43,145 nucleotides of DNA from NCBI GenBank assembly GCA_013153965.1, contig JAADDJ010000052.1:69944-113088 (forward strand), read 5' to 3'. Below are positions 8,479-17,396 of this stretch, piece by piece (the first letter of the stretch is position 1; each line of letters begins with the position of its first letter). Position numbers and translations under genes: made by a program. This DNA comes from Thermotogae bacterium. Lineage in GTDB: Bacteria > Hydrothermota > Hydrothermia > LBFQ01. Under the pieces are notes generated by a model, which saw nothing but the letters and a program-made list of their open reading frames with translations, ran no database searches and was not told where the DNA came from.

Positions 8479-11043
8479 TTACTGCGGTAAGCTCTTCAAA
8501 AGATCCTTCATCTGCTGCGCCTCGGTCGCCCTACCCTGCTGCTCGTAGAGATCAGCCGCCTGCCGCAGGGCGTTGGCCGCATTCCGCACATCTCCGAGCT
8601 CTATGTAGGCCGCGCCCATTATCCGGTAGGCGTCGGGCGTCTTCTGGCTGTTGGGGAAGCGCTTTACGAACTCCTTCGCCGTCTCTATAGCCTGCGGGTA
8701 CTCCTTGACCTGCAGGTAGGCGGAGGCGAGGTAGAACATGACGTCCTCTATGTGCTGCCCGTCGGGGAAGAAGTCCTTGTACTTCTTGAAGGCGTCTATG
8801 GCCTCGCGAGCCTTCTTGTTCTTCAGGTAGAGGGATCCCGCGTAGAAGAGGGCCTCCTCAGCCTTGCTGCTCTGCGGGAAGGTATTACCCAGCTGGAAGA
8901 AGATGTCGGCAGCCTTCAGCTCGTCCCCAGCCTGCATCGCGTCCGCGGCGGCCTTGTAGAGAGCCAGAGCGGTCACCTCGCTCGTCGGCAGGTCCTCCAT
9001 CATCTCGTTTATACGCTCGGGCTCCTCCTTCACGATGTTGAAATAGACACGCTCCAGTCCCTTCTTGGCGTCCTCCGCCACATCGCTGTCAGGGAACTGG
9101 GACAGGATGGTCTTGTACTCCTGCTTGGCCTCGTCCCAAGCCTGCTTACCCTCGTAGCTCTGGGCTATCCAGAGGTGGGCCTGAGGGACGCCCTCGTGGT
9201 CCGGGCAGTGCTCAAGGAACCACCTGAGACGGGCGATGGCGTTATCCCACTCTCCAGCCAGACGGTAGATGTCGCCGGAGCCGAAGGCGGCATCGCAAGC
9301 CTTGGGCTGATCCGGATACTTCTGCATGGTGAGATCCCAGTTGCGAACGGCATCCCCGTAGGACTGAAGGGCCTTGGCGGCGTATCCGGAGTAGTAGAGA
9401 GCCTCGGAGGCGACCTCCGAGCGCTCGGGGGCGAAGATGTATATTCCGTAGAACTTGGCGAAAGCCTCCTGATACTGACCGAGGTTGAAGAGGACCACAC
9501 CCAGACCGAGGTGGGTGGCTATCACGATGGAGGTGTCGGTGGATTGGCCGAGGATGGACTCAAGGTAGGCCTTGGCATCCTGCAGCCTGTCCTGATGTAT
9601 ATACACCCAACCGAGCCCCAGACGGGATAGGACGATTATGTCCCTGTGGAGACCGGCGCGCAGGTTCATGTTGTACAACTTCTCCGCGTTGGCGTAATCT
9701 CCCTTGTAGTAGTGGGCTTCGGCCAGGGCATGGACGAACCAAGAGTTCCACAGCGTGAAGGCCGTATCCTTGGAAACCTCCTCGTTGTAGAGGTTGCCTC
9801 GGGCCATCGCGGCGTCAAAGTCGCGCTGGTTTATCAGGGCGAAGACCATCAGGGCCATGGCGGGACGGCGGAAGAAGGACTTCTCGTAGTTCTCAATCAG
9901 GAACTGGTACTGCTCCATGGCGTCGCGGTACTTCTTGAGCAGATAATGTATGGAGCCCGTCAGGTACTCGCTTATACCCTTCTCCTCGTCCCCGAGGGGG
10001 AAGGATGAGAGCTGGTTGGCCAGCAGGTAAGCGTTGGACGTGTCTCCCTTGTAGTAGTAAGCCTCGGCCATACGGAGGAAGGATATGAAGGTGACGATGT
10101 TGTCGTTGGCGCGGGCACGGGCTATCTGGTAGTAGCGCAGGGCCTCATCGTAGTTCTTCAGGGCCATCTGGATGTTGCCCACGAAGTAGGCGGCCAGACC
10201 GGCCAGCTCAAAGTTGCGCTTCTTCGTAAGCAGCGTCAGCTTCTCAAGGGCCTTGGGCAGGAGGGTGGTATCCTGCTTGCCTCCCTCACCTAAGGCCATC
10301 CTGTAGAGGGCTATACCCCAGTAATACTGGACGTAGTCGGAGAGCTTGTGCCCGTGGAATCGCTCGGTGAATACCTTCGCCAGCTCGGATGTGGCCTTGT
10401 AGTCGCCGTACATGAAGTTGGCCTCTACCATTCCGTAGTATATGAGAGCCTCCTGCGGGGTGCCGGAGTACTTCTCCAGAAGCTCCTTGTATATGGCCAC
10501 GGCGTCCAGAGGTCTCTTGAGGATGGACAGGGCTCGGGCGTAGTAGAACTTAGCCTCAACCACGTCGTCCTTGGCCTGCGCCAGCTTCTCGGACGCCTCC
10601 AAGAATTTGCCCTCACGGTATGCTATGACCCCGTCCAAGAACTTCGTACGGGAGGAGTTCTTGTAGTAGGGGTACTTCTGGAGCTCCAGAAGTTTCTGAC
10701 GCGCCAAGGATATGTCGCCCTTTATGGCGTAGGCCAAGGCGACCTCGTATGCTATCTCCTGCTCCAAATAGGTGCCCTTTACGTCCTTCTCCTTGGCAAG
10801 CTTCTCCCACTCGCGGATGGCCTTATCAAACTTCCCCTGATTGTACAGGGCTTCGGCTATCCTGTACCTGACCTCCTTACCGAATCCGAACTTGTACGCA
10901 GGGCGCAGGATCTTGCGGTATATCCGCTCCGCCTTCCTGTAGTCCCCCTTGCGGAAGAGCGCCTCGGCATCCTTGTGCGCCCTGTAAAAGTCCTTGTAGG
11001 TGAAACCACCTCCAAAGAGTCCTGCTACTAAGAGCGTTGTCAT
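8479..11043 (-). CDS. Large TPR-repeat protein, probably periplasmic
   Basis: 854 aa made almost entirely of tetratricopeptide repeats. Examples are AEALFRKGDYRKAERIYRKI near the N-terminus, AEAHYYKGDYANAEKLYNM near the middle, and IAQSYEGKQAWDEAKQEYKT and IMGAAYIELGDVRNAANALR near the end. The later repeats resemble the BamD/YbgF (CpoB) type, which handle outer-membrane assembly or coordinate Tol-Pal with cell-wall synthesis. The N-terminus is just MTTLLVAG before the repeats begin, so any export signal is extremely short; an in-frame TAA 9 codons upstream with no start codon between prevents extension. A GGGAGG SD sits 9 nt before the ATG. It is encoded 2 nt after the PorV-like gene and 15 nt before exbB, suggesting a scaffold for this envelope machine. 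Confidence 0.85.
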   Translation of the reverse strand: MTTLLVAGLFGGGFTYKDFYRAHKDAEALFRKGDYRKAERIYRKILRPAYKFGFGKEVRYRIAEALYNQGKFDKAIREWEKLAKEKDVKGTYLEQEIAYEVALAYAIKGDISLARQKLLELQKYPYYKNSSRTKFLDGVIAYREGKFLEASEKLAQAKDDVVEAKFYYARALSILKRPLDAVAIYKELLEKYSGTPQEALIYYGMVEANFMYGDYKATSELAKVFTERFHGHKLSDYVQYYWGIALYRMALGEGGKQDTTLLPKALEKLTLLTKKRNFELAGLAAYFVGNIQMALKNYDEALRYYQIARARANDNIVTFISFLRMAEAYYYKGDTSNAYLLANQLSSFPLGDEEKGISEYLTGSIHYLLKKYRDAMEQYQFLIENYEKSFFRRPAMALMVFALINQRDFDAAMARGNLYNEEVSKDTAFTLWNSWFVHALAEAHYYKGDYANAEKLYNMNLRAGLHRDIIVLSRLGLGWVYIHQDRLQDAKAYLESILGQSTDTSIVIATHLGLGVVLFNLGQYQEAFAKFYGIYIFAPERSEVASEALYYSGYAAKALQSYGDAVRNWDLTMQKYPDQPKACDAAFGSGDIYRLAGEWDNAIARLRWFLEHCPDHEGVPQAHLWIAQSYEGKQAWDEAKQEYKTILSQFPDSDVAEDAKKGLERVYFNIVKEEPERINEMMEDLPTSEVTALALYKAAADAMQAGDELKAADIFFQLGNTFPQSSKAEEALFYAGSLYLKNKKAREAIDAFKKYKDFFPDGQHIEDVMFYLASAYLQVKEYPQAIETAKEFVKRFPNSQKTPDAYRIMGAAYIELGDVRNAANALRQAADLYEQQGRATEAQQMKDLLKSLPQ

Positions 11044-11044
11044 C

Positions 11045-12301
11045 TTACCATACCTCCCTTCTCTTTACGGTTACCAGATATCCTCCTCGCTCGTACTCCT
11101 CGCCGCTTATATCCACGACCTTGTAGTAGTAGTAGTAGTTCCCGGGCGGCACGATGCGACCCGAGTCGTCCCTACCGTCCCACTCTATGCGGACCGGAGG
11201 CTCGCCCTCACCGTAGAAGGTGCGAACCACCTCACCGCTCTGCTTCTTTATGACCAGCTCCCACTCCTCAACCTCCTGACGGGGGAAGGTGTGCAGGTAG
11301 AGGAAGGTTATGTTGCTCTCGCCCTCGGCGGGGGATATGAGCTTGGGATCCGAAGAGACCCACACCCTGTAGCCGCCGAACTTGATGGTGGTGGATATCT
11401 GCATGTAATCGTTGAAGGCTCCGTTGGACGCGTAGTTGAACGTGTAGTTCCCGTCAAGGCGGAAGATGATGTCCCTTATCGTAAATTCAAAGCTCCCTCC
11501 GCCCGTCACCTCCTCGTTGTTTATCCCTCCACGTACGTACAGGAAGGATAGGAGACGCGCCTCGCCTCCACCGTAGAACTTGAAACCGTTGTAGTAGGTT
11601 GAATACGCGGCATCTACGACTATCTTCACCCAGCTGAAGGGCCTGAGACCGAGGCCGAACCTCCAGACCTGCGGATAGGAGACCTCGCTCTCGTAGAAGG
11701 TATATTTAGGCGGTATGAAGTGCTGACCGACCAGACCGAAGGAGAAGTAGCGGTTGGGCCTGAACATCATCCCTATGTTCAAGCCGGCGCTGGCGGGTGA
11801 GGACTGATAGACCCGGTGATATACGAACTCCAAGGATGCACCTATGGAGATGGAGCGGGAGAAGGACTTGGAGTAGGCCAGAAGCCCGGCGTTATAGGGC
11901 GGTGAGTCGTCGGTTCCGGGGAATATGGCGTACGCTTGGACCGAATCCAAGCACACGGGCCCGTCCCAGTTGGAGCATATGAGCGAATCCACGAATCGGG
12001 CCGTCGCCGGAGACGAGAGCTGCATCACTGCTATTCCGAAGCTTCCAAAGGTGGATGTGGGGAAGGTGAATGCCCCGTAGTAGAACTGGAATCCGGTAAC
12101 GGGCAGCTGGAAGTATCCCCCGGAGAAATTCACCCTCTGGAGGAAGGCCAAGGCTCCGGGGTTGAAATACACCGCCTCCGCGTCGTCCGATAGGCCGGTG
12201 AAAGCCCTACCGAAACCGTAGGGCCGGGCACCGATGGCGTAGGAGAATATGTACCCCGGTATCCCACCGGTACCCATCTGTGCAAAGAGTATCAGCGTCA
12301 T
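11045..12301 (-). CDS. PorV-like outer-membrane beta-barrel with C-terminal FlgD-Ig domain
   Basis: 418 aa. Residues about 15-315 match the PorV/PorQ/UPF0164-type barrel. The family opening appears as YAIGARPYGFGRAFTGLSDD followed by AEAVYFNPGALAF, and amphipathic aromatic beta strands follow. Residues about 325-418 form a FlgD-type Ig module (ELVIKKQSGEVVRTF, IEWDGRDDSGRIVPPGNYYY). PorV proteins act in type IX secretion and in related outer-membrane roles. No other T9SS gene is seen here, so secretion is only a possibility. The leader is just MTLILFAQ before mature-type sequence. A TAA (the stop of the upstream gene) lies in frame three codons before the ATG, so no longer signal peptide can exist. 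The SD is GAGGTAAGG. Confidence 0.85.
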   Translation of the reverse strand: MTLILFAQMGTGGIPGYIFSYAIGARPYGFGRAFTGLSDDAEAVYFNPGALAFLQRVNFSGGYFQLPVTGFQFYYGAFTFPTSTFGSFGIAVMQLSSPATARFVDSLICSNWDGPVCLDSVQAYAIFPGTDDSPPYNAGLLAYSKSFSRSISIGASLEFVYHRVYQSSPASAGLNIGMMFRPNRYFSFGLVGQHFIPPKYTFYESEVSYPQVWRFGLGLRPFSWVKIVVDAAYSTYYNGFKFYGGGEARLLSFLYVRGGINNEEVTGGGSFEFTIRDIIFRLDGNYTFNYASNGAFNDYMQISTTIKFGGYRVWVSSDPKLISPAEGESNITFLYLHTFPRQEVEEWELVIKKQSGEVVRTFYGEGEPPVRIEWDGRDDSGRIVPPGNYYYYYKVVDISGEEYERGGYLVTVKRREVW

Positions 12302-12307
12302 TTTCCC

Positions 12308-12805
12308 TTACCTCGCTTTTGGAGGGACCTTCACGAGAATGTACTGTTGGCGGGCGGCTCCTCCGAGCGTTCCTCCGGCTATACGCCTGAGGATGGCCAG
12401 ATATACTCCGGGGCTCACGGGCTTTCCGGCCGAGTTGTAGCCGTACCACGTGTAGGTGCATTCCCGAACGTGGGGATCGCTAACGTCCCGAGGCTCGTCC
12501 CGAGGGTACTCAAGCCGCCTCACGAGCACCCCGAAGGGGTCGTATATCTCCACGACGTCGGAGGGCTGGGTCTTGTAGAAGACGGCCGGGCGGGTGGTGC
12601 CATCGCCGTTCAGGGCTACGACACTGGGGAAGGCGAAGGAGTAGTACGTGTTTCCAAGTTCGTCCAGATTCAGCGTATCTATCGTCGGTATGGACTTCGG
12701 CCATACGTCGGAACAGGACCCCGTTTCCGGGCCTTCCTGGGCGTAAATTGCCGTTCCAACACCCAGAAGAACCACAACAGTCAAGGCTCTCAACAACCCT
12801 TTCAT
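12308..12805 (-). CDS. Exported FlgD-Ig-like protein
   Basis: 165 aa from the ATG at 12805. The chosen start gives a textbook signal peptide (MKGLLRALTVVVLLGVGTAIYAQ). It also has TAAAAT 11 nt upstream. The track start at 12853 overlaps the previous stop as ATGA and would add 16 residues, so a coupled longer form is possible. The mature part is short and ends in a FlgD-type Ig module (VEIYDPFGVLVRRLEY, then TWYGYNSAGKPVSPGVY). One Cys lies near the mature N-terminus (GSCSDVW) and one at HVRECTYTW. It sits between the lipoprotein and the PorV-like barrel that carries the same module, so a shared periplasmic assembly is plausible. Role unknown. Confidence 0.75.
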   Translation of the reverse strand: MKGLLRALTVVVLLGVGTAIYAQEGPETGSCSDVWPKSIPTIDTLNLDELGNTYYSFAFPSVVALNGDGTTRPAVFYKTQPSDVVEIYDPFGVLVRRLEYPRDEPRDVSDPHVRECTYTWYGYNSAGKPVSPGVYLAILRRIAGGTLGGAARQQYILVKVPPKAR

Positions 12806-12816
12806 TTTCAACGGGT

Positions 12817-12822
12817 ATTTTA
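12817..12822 (-). promoter_or_regulatory. Possible -10 box upstream of the 12805 start
   Basis: TAAAAT on the minus strand lies 11 nt before the ATG at 12805. The distance allows a leader of about 3-4 nt. It supports the shorter start but is not decisive, because a coupled start at 12853 also exists. Confidence 0.4.
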
Positions 12823-12849
12823 AGGCTTGAATCCGCATCGCATTCCCCC

Positions 12850-13362
12850 TCATTTGAGCAGCACGTTCCTCTTAAAACTTTCGTACTTACCCTTCTCCCC
12901 GAGCTTGGACTCAAGGGCCAACACCAACTTCTCCAACTCCTTGTAGTAAGGTGAGCCCTTCTTCACGGGGCGTATCTGGTACTCGTTGTCCCACGGCCTC
13001 GGGCCCAGTATCTTGAGGACGCCCTGAACCTTTATGTAGTTCAAGGTATCCCCCTCTACCCTTCCAACGTACGCCGTAACCTTCATCTTCGCCTCCTTCA
13101 CACCGTCAAAGACATACACGCAGCAGGAGACTCCCTTCTTCAGGGGTTTCCAGTCGGTCTCTATTATCCCCTCGTCGGGAGAGAACGTGGCGACGGCGTA
13201 TCCGTTCTCGTAGAGGACGTTCTTGAAGGTCTCTATTATGGAGTCTTGGCTGGCTTTGAATCGTACCTCTATAAGGTCGGGGTACCCCGACTTTGGGGGG
13301 AGCGTTGAGCAGGCTCCGAGAACCAGAAACATTCCCACCCCTATGACGGACAACCTTTGCAT
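12850..13362 (-). CDS. Putative outer-membrane or periplasmic lipoprotein
   Basis: 170 aa from the ATG at 13362. The leader MQRLSVIGVGMFLVLGACS has a lipobox (LGAC), so the mature protein should begin at the Cys and be lipid-anchored. The remainder is an alpha/beta domain. The stretch IIETFKNVLYENGYAVATFS followed by GIIETDW resembles the helix-grip repeats of NlpB/BamC-type lipoproteins, but I would not name it on that. The track start at 13416 is rejected because TATAAT lies 7 nt before the ATG at 13362 and only this start gives a clean signal peptide. It appears to be the first gene of the envelope operon and overlaps the next ORF's longest form by 4 nt. Confidence 0.8.
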   Translation of the reverse strand: MQRLSVIGVGMFLVLGACSTLPPKSGYPDLIEVRFKASQDSIIETFKNVLYENGYAVATFSPDEGIIETDWKPLKKGVSCCVYVFDGVKEAKMKVTAYVGRVEGDTLNYIKVQGVLKILGPRPWDNEYQIRPVKKGSPYYKELEKLVLALESKLGEKGKYESFKRNVLLK

Positions 13363-13369
13363 AGTTGAT

Positions 13370-13375
13370 ATTATA
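13370..13375 (-). promoter_or_regulatory. -10 box of the envelope operon (leaderless start at 13362)
   Basis: TATAAT on the minus strand, 7 nt before the ATG at 13362, with no SD in between. A clear -35 is not visible. It probably drives the lipoprotein-to-membrane-protein operon that runs to about 609. Confidence 0.7.
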
Positions 13376-13403
13376 CCCCCGAGACGCGCGCAATAGGAAG
13401 ATA

Positions 13404-14471
13404 TTACACTTCCCATCTGCGTCTTATCTCCTCCAGGAGGGCATCCAACAGCTCCTCCTCCCTAACCCTCCTCACGGGCTTGCCCTTGACGAATATGGTC
13501 CCAGACCCCCTGCCGGCTGCTATGCCGATGTCGGCCTCTCTCGCCTCCCCGGGCCCATTCACCTCGCACCCCATAACGGCCACCTTAAGCGGGAGTTTAA
13601 CGTCTTCCAGAGCCTTCTCCACCCTCTCGGCCAGCGATATGAGGTCTATCTTCGTCCGTCCGCACGTCGGGCACGATATGAGCATGATGCCACGGCTACG
13701 TATCTGAAGGGCCTTGAGAATCTCCCAAGCCACCCGCACCTCCTCAACCGGATCCGCCGTCAGGGACACCCTGAAGGTGTCTCCTATGCCCTCGGCTAAA
13801 AGCGTTCCTATCCCCACCGCCGACTTAACTATCCCCGTCTTCGGCGTCCCGGCCTCCGTCACCCCCAAATGTAGGGGGTAATCTATGCGTTGGGAGAGTA
13901 GTCGGTAAGCCTCTATCATCTGCGGCACGTAGGCGGACTTGGCCGAGACCACGATGTCCTCAAAGCCCTGCTCCTCAAAGAACCTGACCCATCGGACGGC
14001 GCTCTCAACTATACCTTCAACCGTCACGCCTCCGTACTTGTCTATAAGGTCCATCTCCAGAGAGCCAGCATTCACGCCTATACGGATGGGTATGCCGTTG
14101 GCCTTGGCGGCTGCTATCACCTCCTTGACCTTCTCCTTTCCCCCGATGTTGCCGGGATTTATGCGTATCTTGTCGGCCCCGGCATCGGCCGCCATTATCG
14201 CTATCTTGTGGTCAAAGTGTATGTCGGCGACTATCGGTACCTTACCCTTGAAGTGCTCCACTATCTTTCGGAAGGCGGGGATGGTGCGGCGCGAGGGTAC
14301 GGCCACCCTGACTATCTCGCATCCCGCATCTACGAGCCTCTCAATCTGCGCAACGGTGGCCTCAACGTCGTTCGTGTCCGTACTGGTCATAGATTGAACG
14401 GCTATGGGGTTGTCTCCCCCTATGGCCACGTTCCCTATGCGCACGACCCGCGTTCTCTTTCGCTCTATCAC
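13404..14471 (-). CDS. ispG: (E)-4-hydroxy-3-methylbut-2-enyl-diphosphate synthase
   Basis: IspG (GcpE), 355 aa, makes HMBPP from MEcPP in the MEP isoprenoid pathway using a [4Fe-4S] cluster. Recognisable elements are the N-terminal VAIGGDNPIAVQSMTSTDT block and the TIM-barrel segment KIRINPGNIG. The cluster-binding cysteines are in SCPTCGRT and MGCEVNGPGEAREADIG. This is the short bacterial form without the inserted central domain of plant enzymes. The start is a GTG, with TAGAAT 6 nt upstream and no SD. It is transcribed divergently from yidC. It ends 41 nt before the start of the lipoprotein gene, so it could be read together with that operon. Another MEP gene, ispE, lies at 25935-26756. 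Confidence 0.96.
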   Translation of the reverse strand: MIERKRTRVVRIGNVAIGGDNPIAVQSMTSTDTNDVEATVAQIERLVDAGCEIVRVAVPSRRTIPAFRKIVEHFKGKVPIVADIHFDHKIAIMAADAGADKIRINPGNIGGKEKVKEVIAAAKANGIPIRIGVNAGSLEMDLIDKYGGVTVEGIVESAVRWVRFFEEQGFEDIVVSAKSAYVPQMIEAYRLLSQRIDYPLHLGVTEAGTPKTGIVKSAVGIGTLLAEGIGDTFRVSLTADPVEEVRVAWEILKALQIRSRGIMLISCPTCGRTKIDLISLAERVEKALEDVKLPLKVAVMGCEVNGPGEAREADIGIAAGRGSGTIFVKGKPVRRVREEELLDALLEEIRRRWEV

Positions 14472-14477
14472 GATTTG

Positions 14478-14483
14478 ATTCTA
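14478..14483 (-). promoter_or_regulatory. -10 box of ispG
   Basis: TAGAAT on the minus strand, 6 nt before the GTG start, the tightest spacing in the window. It lies back to back with the yidC -10 in a 56-nt divergent region. Confidence 0.5.
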
Positions 14484-14512
14484 TCGCCGTTCGTTTTACG
14501 AGATGGCAGCGG

Positions 14513-14518
14513 TATAAT
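14513..14518 (+). promoter_or_regulatory. -10 box of yidC
   Basis: TATAAT 9 nt before the ATG at 14528, with no SD between. There is no convincing -35. The transcript would be leaderless or have a leader of 1-3 nt. Confidence 0.7.
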
Positions 14519-14527
14519 AGTCGCCCG

Positions 14528-15904
14528 ATGAACGACAGGACTACGCGCCTCCTTCTATTTTTCATCTTCGCCATGGGCTTCATGTTCGTGTGGGATTACG
14601 TGGTCGTGAGGCCCAAGAGGGAGGCGTTGAGGAGGCAGCAGGCTAAGACCCGGGTTGAGAGGAAACCCCAACCCCAAAAGAAGAAGACCCCCACCGTCAA
14701 ACCCCTCAAGCTGGCCGAGATCCGTCTCAACGGATACTCCTACAGGATTGACCTTGAGAGTGGAGCCATCTACTCCCTACTTGACCGCAAGCACAAGGCG
14801 GAGCCCAAAGCTTACATAGTCAAGCCCCTGCGGGTCTCCGCTCCCCCCGAGGTGGATACCATCAACGGGAGGGTTGAGGGGGATGGATTTGAGTACGGGT
14901 TCGGCGAGAACTTCGCCATAGATTTCACATTGGAGACGGACAAACCCATCCAGATCACCACCCCCCTGACGGAGAAGGGACGGTACCAGCGCAAGGACCT
15001 GATGGTGAAGACCAAGGCGGGGGCATTCCATAAGATAAGGTATAAGGATGCGAACCTGAAGTTCCGGGCCGATACCATGCTCTGGTTCGGATTGCGCTCC
15101 AGATACTACCTCGCGGCCGTCAGCGGTTTTAAGGGGAAGGTCGTCTCCTTCAAGGATGGGGATAGGATCACCCTAAGGCTTTACCCGGATGGACCCCAAA
15201 GTTTCAAAATCTTCTTCGGACCGGCCGAGAGGGAGGTGTTGGCCAAGTTCAACCCTCCCCTCAAGGAGGCCTTTGACCTCGGAGGTGGATGGCTCGGATG
15301 GATGGTCTGGCCCATATACTGGGCCTTGGTCTTCTTCTACAAATTCACCGGGCACTACGGAATAGCCATAATCCTGCTCGCCCTCGTTCTGAAGCTCCTC
15401 CTCTCACCCCTCTACGTGAATATGTACAGGTCGGCCAAGGCCATGCAGAAGCTCCAGCCCAAGCTCAAGAAACTCCAGAAACTCTACAAGGATGATCCCG
15501 AGCGTCTCCAGTGGGAGACCATGAAACTCTACCGGGAGGCGGGGGTGAATCCCCTCAGCGGATGCCTCCCGATGCTCCTGATGCTCCCCGTATTTTGGGC
15601 GCTCTACCAGGTCCTTCAGAACGCCATAGAGCTCAAAGGCTCATCCTTCCTCTGGGTGCAGGACCTCTCCATGAAGGACCCCTACTACGCCCTACCCATC
15701 ATAATGGGGCTCGTCAGCGCGGCCAACGCTTGGTTCCAACCCACGGCTGATCCCAACACCAAGCGCACGTCCCTCCTCATGTCCGCTGTCTTCGTCTTCA
15801 TCTTCCTGAATCTGCCGGCGGGGATAGTCCTCTACTGGCTCGCGTACTCCCTCTTCGGTCTCATAGAGCAGAGGATATACCGCTTCATCCTCAAGTCGTC
15901 ATGA
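14528..15904 (+). CDS. yidC: Membrane protein insertase YidC/Oxa1
   Basis: 458 aa, a didermic-type YidC that inserts and folds inner-membrane proteins with or without SecYEG. An N-terminal membrane anchor (about 7-26) precedes a Lys-rich spacer and a periplasmic beta-supersandwich domain (about 60-240). The conserved five-helix core starts at about 268. In it, LSPLYVNMYRSAKAMQKLQP holds the essential groove Arg, and EAGVNPLSGCLPMLLMLPVF is the family signature. The large periplasmic domain fits a two-membrane cell. The usual neighbours rnpA, rpmH and mnmE are absent. It is followed by an M50 protease gene overlapping as ATGA. Confidence 0.97.
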   Translation: MNDRTTRLLLFFIFAMGFMFVWDYVVVRPKREALRRQQAKTRVERKPQPQKKKTPTVKPLKLAEIRLNGYSYRIDLESGAIYSLLDRKHKAEPKAYIVKPLRVSAPPEVDTINGRVEGDGFEYGFGENFAIDFTLETDKPIQITTPLTEKGRYQRKDLMVKTKAGAFHKIRYKDANLKFRADTMLWFGLRSRYYLAAVSGFKGKVVSFKDGDRITLRLYPDGPQSFKIFFGPAEREVLAKFNPPLKEAFDLGGGWLGWMVWPIYWALVFFYKFTGHYGIAIILLALVLKLLLSPLYVNMYRSAKAMQKLQPKLKKLQKLYKDDPERLQWETMKLYREAGVNPLSGCLPMLLMLPVFWALYQVLQNAIELKGSSFLWVQDLSMKDPYYALPIIMGLVSAANAWFQPTADPNTKRTSLLMSAVFVFIFLNLPAGIVLYWLAYSLFGLIEQRIYRFILKSS

Positions 15905-16521
15905 TGAACGTTCTGATACTCCGCATTCTGGTCCTCCCCTTCATGGTGCTGGCTTTGACCTTCCACGAGTTCGCCCACGCTTGGACCGCCTACCGCCTCG
16001 GGGATCCAACGGCGAAGGCCTACGGCCGCCTCTCCCTCAACCCTCTGGTCCATATTGACTGGCTCGGCCTGATCATGATCGTCCTGGTGGGTTTCGGATG
16101 GGCCAAACCCGTCCCCGTTGACCCCTCCCGTTTCCGCAATCCACCTCTGCACATGGCCATCGTGGCGGCGGCCGGGCCGATCTCCAACCTACTCCTCGCC
16201 CTCGTCGGCGTCTTTATATATAGGATAACCGTCTTCACCGCCCCATCCCTACTGCCGATCGTGGATACCTTCGTATGGCTCAACGTCATACTGGCCGTCT
16301 TCAACATGATTCCCCTGCCGCCGCTTGACGGTTGGAGGGTGCTTCAGGGGATAAATCCGTCCCTCTACTGGAACTATGATCTTGAGCATAAACTCCAGTA
16401 CGTCCTTCTGGGGCTGATACTCCTCTCCATCCTCCTGCCCACATTTGACATCCTCGGGATGATCATCTTCCCCATAGCCAAGTTCATATACACCAGCCTG
16501 TTCGCCCTGCTGGGAATGTGA
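15901..16521 (+). CDS. M50-family (site-2 protease type) membrane metalloprotease
   Basis: 206 aa, mostly membrane helices. The zinc motif HEFAH lies in the first helix (about residues 21-25), and the third ligand is in NMIPLPPLDGWRVL (about 135-148). This is the short S2P/SpoIVFB-like group without a PDZ domain. Such enzymes cut transmembrane segments, for instance of anti-sigma factors or leftover signal peptides. The start overlaps the yidC stop; two adjacent ATGs (15901 and 15904) are possible. No substrate can be inferred from the neighbours. A role in clearing or processing membrane peptides beside the insertase is only a guess. Confidence 0.9.
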   Translation: MMNVLILRILVLPFMVLALTFHEFAHAWTAYRLGDPTAKAYGRLSLNPLVHIDWLGLIMIVLVGFGWAKPVPVDPSRFRNPPLHMAIVAAAGPISNLLLALVGVFIYRITVFTAPSLLPIVDTFVWLNVILAVFNMIPLPPLDGWRVLQGINPSLYWNYDLEHKLQYVLLGLILLSILLPTFDILGMIIFPIAKFIYTSLFALLGM

Positions 16522-17396
16522 TGGTCCGGATACACCTACCGGACGAGAGCTTCCCCGTCGTAGAGCCCGTTGAGCTTGAGATAGGTTTCGGCAGGGGGGA
16601 CTTTTTGGATAAGGTGAGCGCCCTTCACCCGCACATAACCTACGTGGGAGTTGATAGGTCCTGGGGGTCGGTCAAGAGGGCCCACCGGCGCCTCAAGGAT
16701 AGGGAGAACGTGCATCTGGTGTGGGGAGACGTTTGGGAGTTTCTGATGTTCGGCTTGAGAGGGGTCCGGTTCCACAGGGTATTCTCCCTATTCCCGGATC
16801 CTTGGCCCAAACGGAGGCACGAGCGGAGGAGGATGTTCAACGAGGATTTCTGGAAACTCCTGTCCATCAGGACCAAGGAGGACGCTCACGTTAGCGTCGT
16901 ATCCGACGAGAGATTCTTCGTCAGATGGGCCTACGACAACGCTATCAGCGCCGGCTGCTGGTGGGGCTACGTCTCCTACACCGAGAGGCGCTTCGGAACC
17001 AAGTACGAGGAGAGATGGCTCCGGGAGGGAAAGAGGGTGTATCAGGCCGTGCTGCTTAAGGATGGGGAGTGCTCCTTTAGAATTCCCGAAACCACCTTGA
17101 GGATACCTAAGATCAAGAGCGTAAGCCGTGAGGTCAAGCCGGGCCACTATCCCCTACCCGACGGCTCCCACCTTTCCGTGAAGGAGGTGGTTGTGGATAG
17201 GGACGGCGATAAGATGCTCATACGGGCCGTCATCTCGGAAGGTTATCTACTACATAAGGTGTGGTTCGTGGTCTTCAGAAGGGGGGATGTTTGGTACGTT
17301 GAGCCCTCCCGTTTCAGCCGATTCTTCCCCACCGAAGGGCTCCAACACGCCCTTGACCTTCTGGCGGAGATGTTGAGCGGGCGAACCCGACCTTAA
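16521..17396 (+). CDS. trmB: tRNA (guanine-N7-)-methyltransferase with C-terminal extension
   Basis: 291 aa. TrmB methylates G46 of tRNA using S-adenosylmethionine. The SAM-binding motif is LEIGFGRGDFL, and the catalytic and tRNA-binding signature is FPDPWPKRRHERRRM, close to the family DPWPKKRH. The standard enzyme ends near KYEERW (about residue 172). About 115 residues follow, including a beta-rich segment (RIPKIKSVSREVKPGHYPLP). Similar extensions occur in thermophile TrmB proteins. The start used is the ATG at 16521, which overlaps the protease stop (TGATG); the track begins one codon earlier at GTG. Its TAA stop forms part of the ctpA -10 box. Confidence 0.93.
   Translation: MVRIHLPDESFPVVEPVELEIGFGRGDFLDKVSALHPHITYVGVDRSWGSVKRAHRRLKDRENVHLVWGDVWEFLMFGLRGVRFHRVFSLFPDPWPKRRHERRRMFNEDFWKLLSIRTKEDAHVSVVSDERFFVRWAYDNAISAGCWWGYVSYTERRFGTKYEERWLREGKRVYQAVLLKDGECSFRIPETTLRIPKIKSVSREVKPGHYPLPDGSHLSVKEVVVDRDGDKMLIRAVISEGYLLHKVWFVVFRRGDVWYVEPSRFSRFFPTEGLQHALDLLAEMLSGRTRP

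Noticed and set aside
8752-9630. 292-aa plus-strand ORF antisense to the TPR gene, and similar long ORFs at 10348-11031
   Set aside because: Leu/Val/Gly-rich reverse readings of TPR repeats with no family features.
13363-13416. Upstream start for the lipoprotein gene
   Set aside because: The added residues would disrupt the signal peptide, and the TATAAT box lies inside them.
14478-14518. A -35 element for yidC and ispG
   Set aside because: No hexamer close to TTGACA at the right distance on either strand; only the -10 boxes are supported.
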